Below, piece after piece: positions 41,399 through 50,127 of a DNA stretch of 64,000 nucleotides (its first letter is position 1; every line of letters begins with the position of its first letter). The stretch comes from Sulfurimonas sp. (lineage in GTDB: Bacteria; Campylobacterota; Campylobacteria; Campylobacterales; Sulfurimonadaceae): assembly GCF_023228785.1 (NCBI RefSeq), contig NZ_JALOAN010000004.1, positions 24,748 to 88,747 on the forward strand. Reading direction: 5' to 3'. The notes beneath the pieces were generated by a model. The model saw nothing but the letters and a program-made list of their open reading frames with translations. It ran no database searches and was not told the origin of the DNA. The translations under genes were made by a program, and so were the position numbers.

Positions 41399-41884
41399 AT
41401 GAAAATAGTAGTTATCCAGGGTCCAAATTTAAATATGCTCGGCGTTAGAGAACAACAGATTTATGGTCCAATGAAGTTAGAACAAATTCATGCACAAATG
41501 AAAGAATTTGCTAGCCAAAATAGTATGGAGATAGAGTTCTTTCAAAGCAATTTAGAAGGCGAAATAGTAGATAAAGTTCAAGAGTGTTATGGAGATGCAG
41601 ATGGTATCATCATAAATGCAGCAGCATATACTCATACTTCTATAGCTATTAGAGATGCAATTTCCGCTGTTAATCTTCCAACTATTGAAGTTCATATCAG
41701 CAATATTCATCGTCGTGAAGAGTTTAGAAAAGACAATATGATAGCTCCAGTTTGTACTTCATCTGTTGTAGGTTTTGGTCCTTTTGGATATCACTTAGCG
41801 ATGGTAGGAATGTTACAAATCATGAACGAGATAAAAGCAGCCCATGAGATGCAAAAGCAACAAGCCGCACAACCAGCTAAGTAA
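41399..41884 (+). CDS. aroQ: 3-dehydroquinate dehydratase, type II
   Basis: Shikimate-pathway enzyme of 161 residues. Type II motifs: QGPNLNMLGVREQQIYG with catalytic Arg and Tyr, IINAAAYTHTSIAIRDAI, VEVHISN-like IEVHISNIHRREEFR with catalytic His, and SVVGFGPFGYHLA. The tail KAAHEMQKQQAAQPAK is an extension typical of this group. It starts the long operon aroQ-folK-flhF-flhG-orf-fliA-fliM-fliY, the same order as in C. jejuni. Confidence 0.96.
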   Translation: MKIVVIQGPNLNMLGVREQQIYGPMKLEQIHAQMKEFASQNSMEIEFFQSNLEGEIVDKVQECYGDADGIIINAAAYTHTSIAIRDAISAVNLPTIEVHISNIHRREEFRKDNMIAPVCTSSVVGFGPFGYHLAMVGMLQIMNEIKAAHEMQKQQAAQPAK

Positions 41885-41886
41885 AT

Positions 41887-42375
41887 ATGTATATAAAGCG
41901 TAAGCTAAACAAGAGTCTAAGCACTTTTAGGGGCTTACGTTTTGGTACAACTTGTAGAGAGAGATCTTCTCATAGATATAGAGTGACTATAGGGATTGGT
42001 GGAAATGTTGGAGATGTAAAGCGACGCTTTGAACATCTTTTTATATTTTTTAAAAGAGACAAAAGAGTAGAACTCTTAGAGACTTCATTGATTTTGAAAA
42101 ATCCTCCTTTTGGTTTTACTAATCAAGATGATTTTTTAAACTCAATTATTGTACTAAAAGTAAGTATGCAACCTTTGGTTTTTTTAGATTACTTACATAG
42201 AGTAGAGAAAAAATTTGCACGCAAACGAAGTTTTGCAAATGCTCCAAGGACATTAGATTTGGATATTATCTTTTTTGAAAATAGAGTCATAAAAACTCCA
42301 AGACTTACCATTCCGCATGAGAGTTGGTCTAAGCGAGAGAGTGTAACTATTCCACTTATGGATCTAAGAAGATGA
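41887..42375 (+). CDS. folK: 2-amino-4-hydroxy-6-hydroxymethyldihydropteridine pyrophosphokinase
   Basis: Transfers pyrophosphate from ATP to hydroxymethyl-dihydropterin in folate synthesis. 162 residues. After a ~30-residue basic N-terminal extension comes VTIGIGGNVGDVKRRFE, then FLNSIIVLKV, FARKRSFANAPRTLDLDIIFFEN (ATP/Mg site with DLDI) and TIPHESWSKRESVTIPLMD. It sits two bases after aroQ and overlaps flhF by four. Confidence 0.93.
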   Translation: MYIKRKLNKSLSTFRGLRFGTTCRERSSHRYRVTIGIGGNVGDVKRRFEHLFIFFKRDKRVELLETSLILKNPPFGFTNQDDFLNSIIVLKVSMQPLVFLDYLHRVEKKFARKRSFANAPRTLDLDIIFFENRVIKTPRLTIPHESWSKRESVTIPLMDLRR

Positions 42376-43646
42376 AAATACTTACATTTACAGGTCGCAC
42401 ACCATCAGAGGCTTTAAAAAAAGCCAAGCTAGAAATTGGCAACGATGGGATGCTCATAGAGACTAGGGAGATAAAGAAAAAAGCCTTAGGAAGAGAAGCT
42501 CTTTATGAGATAGTTATAGGAATAGAAGAAGATGACATACATCCAACATATTCTAAAAAACCTACTAAACCTCTAAATCAGCAAAGACCTATAAAAGAAG
42601 AGAGCCAAGATGTACTCTACGATATCTCAAGTGCAGCTGCTCAGATATCAGAGATCGCAAATGTACGTGATCCTTTGTACGAATATACTCCTCAGAAAAT
42701 AACACCAAGCTCTTATGAGCCAAAAGAGTTAAAAGAGATAAAGAGCGAGATAAACAAACTAGGCGATAAAGTAAAGCTTATCCAAAATATGTTTTGGGAT
42801 GAAAAAGCACCAGTTTTGCAAACTCAGATCCCACCAGAATTTGCTGAGATCTATAGACTTGCCTCTCAAAGCGGGATGGATAGAGCGCATCTTGATGCTA
42901 TTATGCAGATGACACTAGAACATATGCCATCTAAAATGAGAGAAAACTCTTCAACTGTAAAGAGATATTTCCAAACACTCCTTAGAAAAATGATACCAAT
43001 TAGACGAGAGTCACTTCCAACTGTAGGCACTAAAAAAGTGATAATGTTAGTTGGTCCAACTGGAGTTGGAAAAACAACTTCTATAGCAAAACTAGCAGCT
43101 CGCTACTCTTACTTGCTTCAAAAGAGATACAAAGTAGGGCTAGTTGTTTTAGATACTTATCGTATTGGTGCAGTTGAGCAGTTGATGCAGTATGCTAGGA
43201 TGATGAAGTTAGGGATCGAGACTGTAGTTGATCCACCAGAGTTTTCAAGTGCTCTAAACTCTTTGCGTTATTGTGACTATATTCTTATAGATACGATGGG
43301 ATCTAGCCCTTATGATAAAGGTAAGATCTCTAAGATCTATGAGTGTTTAGAGGCAAACGATACGGAATATAGCGTTGATGTTGTTCTTGTTATGCCAAGC
43401 TCTATTAAGTATGAAGATCTTAAAGCTACTTATGAGAACTTTTCTAGTTTAAATATCGATACTGTAATGTTTACAAAACTTGATGAGACAAGAGGATTTG
43501 GTAATATTTTCTCACTCGCTTATGAGACAAAGAGCCCTATTAGTTACTTCTCAGTTGGACAAGAAGTTCCAGAAGATCTGGTTTGTGCTACTAGTGACTT
43601 TTTAGTTGAGTGTCTTTTAAATGGTTTTAACAGGAGTAAAGCATGA
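42372..43646 (+). CDS. flhF: flagellar biosynthesis GTPase FlhF
   Basis: An SRP-type GTPase of 424 residues that sets flagellum position and, in C. jejuni, is required for flagellar gene expression. N-terminal B domain (FTGRTPSEALKKAKLEIGNDGMLIETREIKKK), then NG domain with P-loop GPTGVGKTT from residue 228, DTYRIGAVEQL (G2) and a G4 motif TKLDETRGFG. It is paired with flhG, which stimulates its GTPase activity. Confidence 0.96.
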   Translation: MKILTFTGRTPSEALKKAKLEIGNDGMLIETREIKKKALGREALYEIVIGIEEDDIHPTYSKKPTKPLNQQRPIKEESQDVLYDISSAAAQISEIANVRDPLYEYTPQKITPSSYEPKELKEIKSEINKLGDKVKLIQNMFWDEKAPVLQTQIPPEFAEIYRLASQSGMDRAHLDAIMQMTLEHMPSKMRENSSTVKRYFQTLLRKMIPIRRESLPTVGTKKVIMLVGPTGVGKTTSIAKLAARYSYLLQKRYKVGLVVLDTYRIGAVEQLMQYARMMKLGIETVVDPPEFSSALNSLRYCDYILIDTMGSSPYDKGKISKIYECLEANDTEYSVDVVLVMPSSIKYEDLKATYENFSSLNIDTVMFTKLDETRGFGNIFSLAYETKSPISYFSVGQEVPEDLVCATSDFLVECLLNGFNRSKA

Positions 43647-44518
43647 TGGGCAATCAAGCTCAAAAGCTACAAGAGCTAGTAGCAACAAACTCTAAAAAGA
43701 AGTCTAAAAAGACAAGATTTATAGCAATCACGAGTGGGAAAGGTGGAGTAGGAAAGAGTACGATAAGCTCTAACTTAGCCTATGTTTTATCTCAAAGTGG
43801 ACTCAATGTTGGAATCTTTGATGCAGATATTGGTTTGGCAAATCTTGATGTAATGTTTAATGTAAAAATCAAAAAAAACATCTTACATGTACTAAAAGGT
43901 GAAGCAAGTGTTAGTGACATTCTTATACCAATAACAAGAAATCTGATACTAATCCCAGGTGAGAGTGGAGATGAGATACTAAAGTACTCAGATGCAGCAC
44001 TCTTTGAGAGGTTTATGCAAGAGGCTCAAGTTCTTGATAAACTAGATGTTATGATAATAGATACGGGTGCTGGGATTGGTGATCATATAAAGATGTTTAT
44101 AAATGCTGCTGATGATGTTATAGTGGTGACTGTTCCAGATCCAGCCGCTATTACTGATGCATATGCTACTATAAAAACAATAGCACTTTTAAGAAATGAT
44201 ATTGGACTGATAATGAATCAGGTAAAGGGTGAAAAAGAAGCTGAGGGTGTTTTTGAGAAGATCAAAAAAGTTGCAAAGGCAAATATCGGTGGAGATCTAG
44301 ACTTGCAATACTTAGGAAAGATAAACAGTGATACGAAAGTAAGCTCATCTATCAAAAAAAGGGAACTCTTTAGTGCAGTCTATCCAAATTCACAACCACA
44401 CAGTGATATAACAGCAATTGCAAGTAAGATAGCTGTTAGATTGGAACGAAATATGCTTGTAAGTCCTAATGAAAGTGGGTTGAGTGGCTTATTTAAACGC
44501 TTAATACAACATTTTTAG
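43643..44518 (+). CDS. flhG: MinD-like ATPase FlhG (YlxH)
   Basis: A 291-residue deviant Walker A ATPase controlling flagellar number and, in Campylobacter, division symmetry. N-terminal Gln/Lys-rich helix (NQAQKLQELVATNSKKKSKK) resembles the FlhF-activating DQAxxLR region. The P-loop is SGKGGVGKSTISSNLAY, followed by FDADIGLANLDVMF, and VMIIDTGAGI in place of DTPPG-type switch II. The C-terminus (LSGLFKRLIQHF) is an amphipathic, probably membrane-targeting, helix. It overlaps flhF by four bases; two adjacent ATGs could serve as start. Confidence 0.95.
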   Translation: MMGNQAQKLQELVATNSKKKSKKTRFIAITSGKGGVGKSTISSNLAYVLSQSGLNVGIFDADIGLANLDVMFNVKIKKNILHVLKGEASVSDILIPITRNLILIPGESGDEILKYSDAALFERFMQEAQVLDKLDVMIIDTGAGIGDHIKMFINAADDVIVVTVPDPAAITDAYATIKTIALLRNDIGLIMNQVKGEKEAEGVFEKIKKVAKANIGGDLDLQYLGKINSDTKVSSSIKKRELFSAVYPNSQPHSDITAIASKIAVRLERNMLVSPNESGLSGLFKRLIQHF

Positions 44519-44539
44519 TCTATTTTTTTGGGGTTATAG

Positions 44540-44875
44540 ATGCTAGGTGAAAATTTTGTATATTTCTTTACAGTTCAAGGCTTTTTTGTAGGAATTATCT
44601 TTGCAATACTGAAATCTTTTGATGCAGAAGGGCTTCTTTTATATACATTTTTCATCACAATATTTTTCTATCTTTTTTCTCATGTTATAATAGCTCTATA
44701 CTTTAAAACATTAACTGCAAAATCTTACTTTTTTCCTAAAGAGACACATGAAAAACAGTTAGATTTTTTCGTAAATGAGATAAACAAAAGGGAAAAACTT
44801 ATAGATTCTGTATATAAGATAACAGATGCAGCTATGAAGATAAACGCACAAGAGATGCCAGGACAAAAGACATGA
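44540..44875 (+). CDS. small membrane protein between flhG and fliA
   Basis: 111 residues with two hydrophobic helices (about 8-24 and 30-57: VQGFFVGIIFAILKSF and LLLYTFFITIFFYLFSHVIIALYF) and a charged cytoplasmic tail. A similar integral membrane protein (Cj0062c) occupies this spot in C. jejuni. The function is unknown; position suggests a link to flagellar regulation. It overlaps fliA by four bases (ATGA). Confidence 0.8.
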   Translation: MLGENFVYFFTVQGFFVGIIFAILKSFDAEGLLLYTFFITIFFYLFSHVIIALYFKTLTAKSYFFPKETHEKQLDFFVNEINKREKLIDSVYKITDAAMKINAQEMPGQKT

Positions 44876-45555
44876 TCTCCTCCTATACACAAGACATCAA
44901 ACATAAAGAAGATGAACTAGCCATACAATACCTTCCTGCAGTAAAAGCTATGGCATTCAGGCTTAAAGAGAGACTACCAAGTTCTATTGACTACATGGAT
45001 CTCTCTGCTATAGGAACAGAAGAACTTATAAAACTAGCAAGAAGATATGATGAAAATTTAAATGATTCTTTTTGGGGATATGCAAAAAAGAGAGTTTATG
45101 GATCTATGCTTGACTACTTAAGAAGTTTAGATATTTTGTCTCGTGCTAGTAGAAAACTTGTAAAAGCTATAGACTATGCTGTAGAAGAGCATAGACTAAC
45201 AAATGAAGAAGAACCAACAGATGAGGAACTCTCTCTTATACTAGAAGAGACAGTTGAGAAGATCCATGAAGCACGAATCGCATCTAGTATATACACAGTA
45301 ATGCCTTTGCATGACCAACTTAATGTCGGAGACGAGGGAGCGGCTCTTGCTCTTATTGAAAAAGAAGAACTTGTCCAGATGATAAAGAATATTTTGTCAA
45401 GCTATAATGAACGAGAACAGATGATAATACAGCTCTATTACTTTGAGGAGCTTACCCTAAAAGAGATAAGTGAGATTTTAAATATTACCGAGTCTAGAAT
45501 ATCTCAGATCCACAAGTCAGTTATTCATAAAATTAAAGAGAGTGTAGGGGCGTAA
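44872..45555 (+). CDS. fliA: RNA polymerase sigma factor for flagellar genes (sigma-28)
   Basis: A 227-residue sigma-70 family factor directing late flagellar genes. Region 2: AIQYLPAVKAMAFRLKERLPSSIDYMDLSAIGTEELIKLARRYD and SFWGYAKKRVYGSMLDYLRSLD. Region 3 follows, and region 4 is EREQMIIQLYYFEELTLKEISEILNITESRISQIHKSVIHKI with the helix-turn-helix. It lies in the conserved flhG-orf-fliA-fliM order. Confidence 0.96.
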   Translation: MISSYTQDIKHKEDELAIQYLPAVKAMAFRLKERLPSSIDYMDLSAIGTEELIKLARRYDENLNDSFWGYAKKRVYGSMLDYLRSLDILSRASRKLVKAIDYAVEEHRLTNEEEPTDEELSLILEETVEKIHEARIASSIYTVMPLHDQLNVGDEGAALALIEKEELVQMIKNILSSYNEREQMIIQLYYFEELTLKEISEILNITESRISQIHKSVIHKIKESVGA

Positions 45556-45556
45556 G

Positions 45557-46660
45557 ATGGCAGATATACTTTCACAAGAAGAGATAGACGCACTACTAGA
45601 CGTTGTTGATGATGAGGGTGATGATGTCTTAGATGACTCAGAGAGTAACTCTTTTGTACAAAATCAACAAGTAACACTCTATGATTTTAAGAGACCAAAT
45701 AGAGTCTCAAAAGAACAACTTCGTGCATTTCGTGGTGTTCATGATAAGATGGCTCGTTCGTTAGCATCTCAGATCTCTTCTATTATGAGATCCATAGTTG
45801 AGATCCAGCTTCATTCAGTTGACCAGATGACATATGGTGAGTTTTTGATGTCACTGCCATCTCCAACGAGTTTTAATGTTTTTTCTATAAAGCCACTAGA
45901 AGGAAGCGGGATTATAGAGATAAATCCATCTATCGCTTTTCCTATGCTTGATCGTCTTCTTGGTGGAAAAGGTGAGCCATTTGATGCAAACAGAGAGTTC
46001 TCAGATATTGAACTAAGTCTTTTTGAGACAATTTTGCGTGTTATGATGAGTACGCTAAAAGAGGCTTGGGGACCAGTTATGGAAGTTTTTCCTGCAATTG
46101 AGTCTAAAGAGTCAAGTCCAAATGTTGTACAGATCGTTGCTCAAAATGAGATAGTTGTGATGGTGGTGATGGAGATAATCATTGGTCACTCTTCTGGAAT
46201 GATGAACATTTGTTATCCTGTTATTGCACTTGAACCTGTACTACCAAAACTTGCTAGCCGTGATCTTATGCTAAATGAGACAAGTTCTAAAAAGAGCAGA
46301 AATACAGAGCTTCAGGTACTCCTAGGTGGTGCTAAAGTAAATGTAGAAGCAAACTTAGGAGATGCAGAACTTACCATGAGAGATGTGCTAGATCTTCAAG
46401 TTGGAGATGTAGTACGTCTCTCAAGTCCAGCTGATGATGTCGTAACAGTTAGCATTGATGGAAAAGATAGATTTAGAGGCGAGATAGGTCTGAGGCGTTT
46501 TAGAAAATCTATTCAAGTTACACAGATGATAGATACAGAAAAAGATGCAGTAAAACGTGCACTAGAAAACTTTGAAAACTTAAGACATGAGAAAATTTCT
46601 GGAGTTAGAGATATAGTAGATGGTGATGAAAAAACAAAAGAGGAAAGAATAGATGACTGA
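45557..46660 (+). CDS. fliM: flagellar motor switch protein FliM
   Basis: A 367-residue C-ring protein. The N-terminal peptide ADILSQEEIDALLDVV is the CheY-P-binding segment. The middle domain contains SIMRSIVEIQLHSVDQMTYGEFLMSLPSPTSFNVFSI and the GGxG-type loop RLLGGKGEPFD. The C-terminal FliN-like domain (about 260-345) ends in FRGEIGLRRFRKSIQVTQMI. It starts one base after fliA and overlaps fliY by eight. Confidence 0.96.
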   Translation: MADILSQEEIDALLDVVDDEGDDVLDDSESNSFVQNQQVTLYDFKRPNRVSKEQLRAFRGVHDKMARSLASQISSIMRSIVEIQLHSVDQMTYGEFLMSLPSPTSFNVFSIKPLEGSGIIEINPSIAFPMLDRLLGGKGEPFDANREFSDIELSLFETILRVMMSTLKEAWGPVMEVFPAIESKESSPNVVQIVAQNEIVVMVVMEIIIGHSSGMMNICYPVIALEPVLPKLASRDLMLNETSSKKSRNTELQVLLGGAKVNVEANLGDAELTMRDVLDLQVGDVVRLSSPADDVVTVSIDGKDRFRGEIGLRRFRKSIQVTQMIDTEKDAVKRALENFENLRHEKISGVRDIVDGDEKTKEERIDD

Positions 46661-47519
46661 TTTTATGAAACTATTTGAAGATGAGACTGTTGGAACAGTA
46701 GAAGCTCTCATTGGTCAAGCACCAACTTTAGAGATAAAAGAGCAACAGGATTTAAGTATTATCTCAACTATAATTCCTCCTATAGTCCTTGTAAAGCTAA
46801 GTGTTAGTGGAGGTGTGGATGCTAAAGCTATGGTGGCACTAACTCCAAACTTAGCGGCGTCACTCTCTGATATGATGATGGGTGAAGATGCGAGCGATAG
46901 AGAAGATGTAGGTGATGATGAACTAGATGCTTCAAAAGAGATAGTTTCAAATATTTTTGGTGCTATAGGAAACGCTCTCTCAGCACAAAAAGATATACCT
47001 GTACTCTCATTTAAGATAGATGATATTGAGTTTGTCTCAGACAATAGTGAGATAAGCCTAGAAGATTACAGCAAAATGTATGTTTATAAGTTTAATATAG
47101 GCGATTTAAACTCTTTGTTTATGTTTATAGTAGATGAAAAACTTCGTAACGCTCTTGATGGTAAAAAAGATATACCGCAAGAAAGTTCAAATCAATCCCA
47201 AGAGAGTGCTACACAAAACTGTAGCTCTTCTGGAGTAAAGCTTAATTCTGAAGAGATGAATAATATTGCTCTTATAATGGATGTTAAACTTCCTGTTCGT
47301 GTAAGAATTGGAAAGAAAAAGATGTTACTAAAAGATGTTTTAAATATGGACATTGGTTCAGTTATAGAGCTTAACCAACTAGCAAATGATCCTCTAGATA
47401 TTTTAGTTGATAATCATGTAATAGCTCAAGGTGAGGTTGTTATCATTGATGGTAACTTTGGAGTCCAAATAAAAACAATAGGTTCAAAAAGAGATAGATT
47501 AAACAAGTTAAAGGCGTAA
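46653..47519 (+). CDS. fliY: flagellar motor switch protein FliY (FliN-type with CheC-like domain)
   Basis: 288 residues. An N-terminal CheC/CheX-like region (about 50-150: MVALTPNLAASLSDMMMGEDA, DELDASKEIVSNIFGAIGNAL) is followed by a Ser/Gln-rich linker (SSNQSQESATQNCSSSG) and a C-terminal FliN/SpoA domain (LIMDVKLPVRVRIGKKKMLLKDVLNMDIGSVIEL, DILVDNHVIAQGEVVIIDGNFGVQI). Epsilonproteobacteria carry both FliY and FliN; CheY-P phosphatase activity is possible but the key residues were not verified. Confidence 0.92.
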   Translation: MTDFMKLFEDETVGTVEALIGQAPTLEIKEQQDLSIISTIIPPIVLVKLSVSGGVDAKAMVALTPNLAASLSDMMMGEDASDREDVGDDELDASKEIVSNIFGAIGNALSAQKDIPVLSFKIDDIEFVSDNSEISLEDYSKMYVYKFNIGDLNSLFMFIVDEKLRNALDGKKDIPQESSNQSQESATQNCSSSGVKLNSEEMNNIALIMDVKLPVRVRIGKKKMLLKDVLNMDIGSVIELNQLANDPLDILVDNHVIAQGEVVIIDGNFGVQIKTIGSKRDRLNKLKA

Positions 47520-47520
47520 A

Positions 47521-48297
47521 TTGAGATCTAAAAAGAATGAGTTAACAAAAAAATATTTAAAAGATATAAAATCTGCTGATGCGTGGAGTGCCTTTAGAAT
47601 TTTAGCTGACTTTGTAAAAGGTTATGATGAGTTAGGAGAGCTAGGTCCGACTGTAACTATTTTTGGAAGTGCAAGAACAAAACAGAGTGCTACTTCTTAT
47701 AAAAAAGCAGAAAAACTAGGTTCTATGTTAGGCTCAAGAGGTTTTAACATAATGACAGGTGGCGGACCTGGGATTATGGAAGCAGCAAATAGAGGCGCTC
47801 ATAAACATAAAGATGTGGAGTCTATTGGTTTAAACATAGATCTACCTTTTGAGCAAGTTGCAAATCCATACACTACAACAGACCTAAGTTTTGACTACTT
47901 TTTCTCAAGAAAGGTAATGCTTGTAAAGTACTCTATGGCTTATGTTATTTTTCCTGGTGGATATGGCACACTTGATGAGCTTTTTGAAGCACTAACGCTT
48001 ATACAGACTAAAAAGGTAACTGGTGTTAAAGTTTTTGTTGTTGGTGTTGACTTTTTTAAACCATTAATGGATTTTATAAAAGATAAACTCATAGCCAATG
48101 GGATGATCGATAAAGAAGATTTTGAGATCATAACAGTTACAGATGATTTAAAAGTTGTTGCACAAGAGATAGAACTGTCTCTTTTAGAACAAATGGAAAT
48201 GCTTGAAAAAATTGGGCTTGAAGATTCTGCATATTATAAGTCTCTATATGACTTTTGTTTAGAAAAAAAAATAAAAAGCAACAAGAAAAAGAAATGA
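47521..48297 (+). CDS. LOG-family protein (cytokinin riboside 5'-monophosphate phosphoribohydrolase-like)
   Basis: A 258-residue member of the family once called lysine decarboxylases. Both signature motifs are present: MTGGGPGIMEAANRGA (GGGxGIM) and PGGYGTLDELFEALTL (PGGxGTxxE). These proteins hydrolyse nucleoside 5'-monophosphates to base and ribose 5-phosphate; the bacterial role is often purine monophosphate turnover. It starts with TTG at 47521 directly after fliY and overlaps mnmA by four bases. Confidence 0.9.
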   Translation: MRSKKNELTKKYLKDIKSADAWSAFRILADFVKGYDELGELGPTVTIFGSARTKQSATSYKKAEKLGSMLGSRGFNIMTGGGPGIMEAANRGAHKHKDVESIGLNIDLPFEQVANPYTTTDLSFDYFFSRKVMLVKYSMAYVIFPGGYGTLDELFEALTLIQTKKVTGVKVFVVGVDFFKPLMDFIKDKLIANGMIDKEDFEIITVTDDLKVVAQEIELSLLEQMEMLEKIGLEDSAYYKSLYDFCLEKKIKSNKKKK

Positions 48298-49319
48298 GTA
48301 AAAAAGTATTAGTAGGTATGAGTGGAGGAGTTGACTCCACTGTCTCAGCACTCTTGCTAAAGAGAGATGGTTATGAGGTTGAAGGACTTTATATGAAGCT
48401 TCACTCAAAACCAAACTACCATGAGATCCACCTTGAGCGTGCAAAAAAAGCAGCTGCTTTTGTGGGGATGAAACTCCATGTTTTAGATCTACAAGAGACA
48501 TTTAACGAGAAAGTATTTCAACCTTTTATAGATACTTATGCAAAAGGTGAAACACCAAATCCTTGTGCCTTGTGCAATAGAAATCTAAAGTTTGGCGAGA
48601 TGGTAAAGTTTGCAGATAGTGTTGGTGCTGACTATGTCGCAACTGGACACTATATCAAGACTGATGGAGAGTATTTTTACCAAGCTGATGATGATACAAA
48701 AGATCAGAGCTACTTTTTATTTTATGTAAAAAAAGAGATTTTACCAAGACTAATCTTTCCTCTAGGTGAGCGTAAAAAAAGCGATATCAAAGAGTTTGCA
48801 GCTTCCATCAAAGGCTTAGAATCTTTTGCTTCTCAAGGCGAATCAAGTGAGATCTGTTTTGTTGAGACTACTTACACAGATCTACTTAAAGACTATGTTG
48901 AGGTAGACCAACCCGGAGATGTAATAGATGGAGAAGGAAATGTGGTTGGCGAGCATAAAGGATATATGCACTACACCATAGGAAAAAGAAAAGGTTTTAG
49001 TGTGCGAGGTGCACATGAACCTCATTATGTCTTAAGTATAGATGCCAAAAACAATCAAATAACAGTCGGAAAAAAAGAAGAACTAGCCTGCAGTAATTTA
49101 GTAATAGATAATCTAAATATGTTTAATGATAAGCAAGAGTTTGATACAAGCGTAAAACTAAGATACAGAACAAAAGCAGTCGCATGTCATGTAAAGATAG
49201 ATAATGGCAGAGCAGTTATATCTTTAAAAGAGAGTGTTTTTGGAGTAGCTATAGGACAAGCCGCTGTTTTTTATGATGACGATAAGCTCATAGGTGGTGG
49301 CTGGATCTGCGAGGTTTAG
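48294..49319 (+). CDS. mnmA: tRNA-specific 2-thiouridylase MnmA
   Basis: Inserts sulfur at U34 of Lys, Glu and Gln tRNAs. 341 residues. PP-loop VGMSGGVDSTVSALLL at the N-terminus, catalytic Cys in TPNPCALCNRNLKFG and the second catalytic Cys in GESSEICFVE. The C-terminal beta domain carries YTIGKRKGFSV. The ATG at 48294 overlaps the LOG-gene stop (ATGA); a 13-codon extension upstream lies in that gene and was rejected. It is the last gene of the aroQ operon. Confidence 0.96.
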   Translation: MSKKVLVGMSGGVDSTVSALLLKRDGYEVEGLYMKLHSKPNYHEIHLERAKKAAAFVGMKLHVLDLQETFNEKVFQPFIDTYAKGETPNPCALCNRNLKFGEMVKFADSVGADYVATGHYIKTDGEYFYQADDDTKDQSYFLFYVKKEILPRLIFPLGERKKSDIKEFAASIKGLESFASQGESSEICFVETTYTDLLKDYVEVDQPGDVIDGEGNVVGEHKGYMHYTIGKRKGFSVRGAHEPHYVLSIDAKNNQITVGKKEELACSNLVIDNLNMFNDKQEFDTSVKLRYRTKAVACHVKIDNGRAVISLKESVFGVAIGQAAVFYDDDKLIGGGWICEV

Positions 49320-49363
49320 AAGTAGATTTTTAACTGAATGCTCTGAACAATTATAAGTTGGAT

Positions 49364-49622
49364 CCTGAATCAAGTTCAGGATGACGATTTGTTTGTTCAG
49401 GATGACGATTTGTTTGTTCAGGATGACGGTTTGTTTGTTCAGGATGACGGTTTGTTTGTTCAGAATGACACATGTCCGTCATTCCGTGCTTGACACGGAA
49501 TCTAGTTCAGGATGACGGTTTGTTTGTTCAGGATGGTGTGTGTACCGTCATTTAGTGCTCGACACGGAATTTAGTTCAGGATGACACGTGTCCGTCATTC
49601 CGTGCTTGACACGGAATCTAGT
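49364..49622. repeat. intergenic repeat patch: 21-bp tandem units and TTCCGTG/CACGGAA palindromes
   Basis: The 539-base gap from 49320 to 49858 is largely repeats. A TCCTGAA-TCAAG-TTCAGGA hairpin (49364-49382) leads into four contiguous 21-bp units, GTTCAGGATGACGATTTGTTT with A/G variation (49374-49457), then a partial fifth and another unit at 49505-49525. Interspersed are two clear copies of CGTCATTCCGTG-CTTGA-CACGGAATCTAG (about 49478-49506 and 49592-49621) and a degraded one (about 49546-49574). The TTCCGTG/CACGGAA stems are perfect. Similar GTCATTCCGTGCTTGACACGGAATC elements are scattered intergenically in many bacteria. Confidence 0.9.
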
Positions 49623-49663
49623 TTATAGATTAATCAGAGGTTTCAATTAAATCTATTTAGATT

Positions 49664-49702
49664 ATATACCGAAAAAATCAAGAAATTTCGGTATATATTT
49701 TT
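49664..49702 (+). terminator. probable terminator for the aroQ-mnmA operon
   Basis: ATATACCGAAA (49664-49674) pairs with TTTCGGTATAT (49686-49696) across an 11-base loop and is followed by ATTTTTG. It lies beyond the repeat patch downstream of mnmA. Confidence 0.5.
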
Positions 49703-49858
49703 GATATATTGAAATAAATTAATAGTTTGGATATAAGTTAATTGTAAAAGTATGGAAATTTATCCATAGAGTAAAAGCTACCTTTACATATCACAAAACA
49801 AAAAATCACTTTGCAAAATTTATATGGGAAGAATAATTCTGAAAAGGAAAAAATAAAC

Positions 49859-50118
49859 ATGGCAAAAGTAGTGATTTTAAGTGGTGCTGGGATAAGTGCT
49901 GAGTCTGGGATCAGTACTTTTAGAGATAGTGATGGACTTTGGGAAGAGTATGACATAAGAGAAATCTGCACAGCAGGATGTCTTGAGACTAACAGATCTA
50001 TGACCATCTTGAGCCAAGTTTTTCTATAAATGATGAGCTGTTCACAAAAGTACTCTATAAAAAAGCAACTGAGGCTATAGATGAGATAGCTAGTGAGATT
50101 GAGATCTTTTTAGGATAA
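49859..50118 (+). pseudogene. remnant of a Sir2-family NAD-dependent deacylase gene
   Basis: The first ~45 codons read as a sirtuin N-terminus: AKVVILSGAGISAESGISTF-RDSDGLWEEY, including the NAD-binding GAGIS and FR. After ...CLETNRSMT the frame runs to a stop at 50029. From about 50005 another frame gives HLEPSFSINDELFTKVLYKK...ATEAIDEIASEIEIFLG, ending at 50116-50118; this fits a sirtuin C-terminus (the INLEP strand and final helix). The catalytic His domain and zinc-binding cysteines, about 150 residues, are missing. The simplest reading is an internal deletion that also shifted the frame. A start ATG with upstream AGGA survives. Confidence 0.8.
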
Positions 50119-50127
50119 AGAAAAAGC

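Noticed and set aside
49374..49457. Regularly spaced short repeats as a CRISPR array
   Set aside because: The 21-bp units are contiguous with no unique spacers, and no cas genes are in the window.
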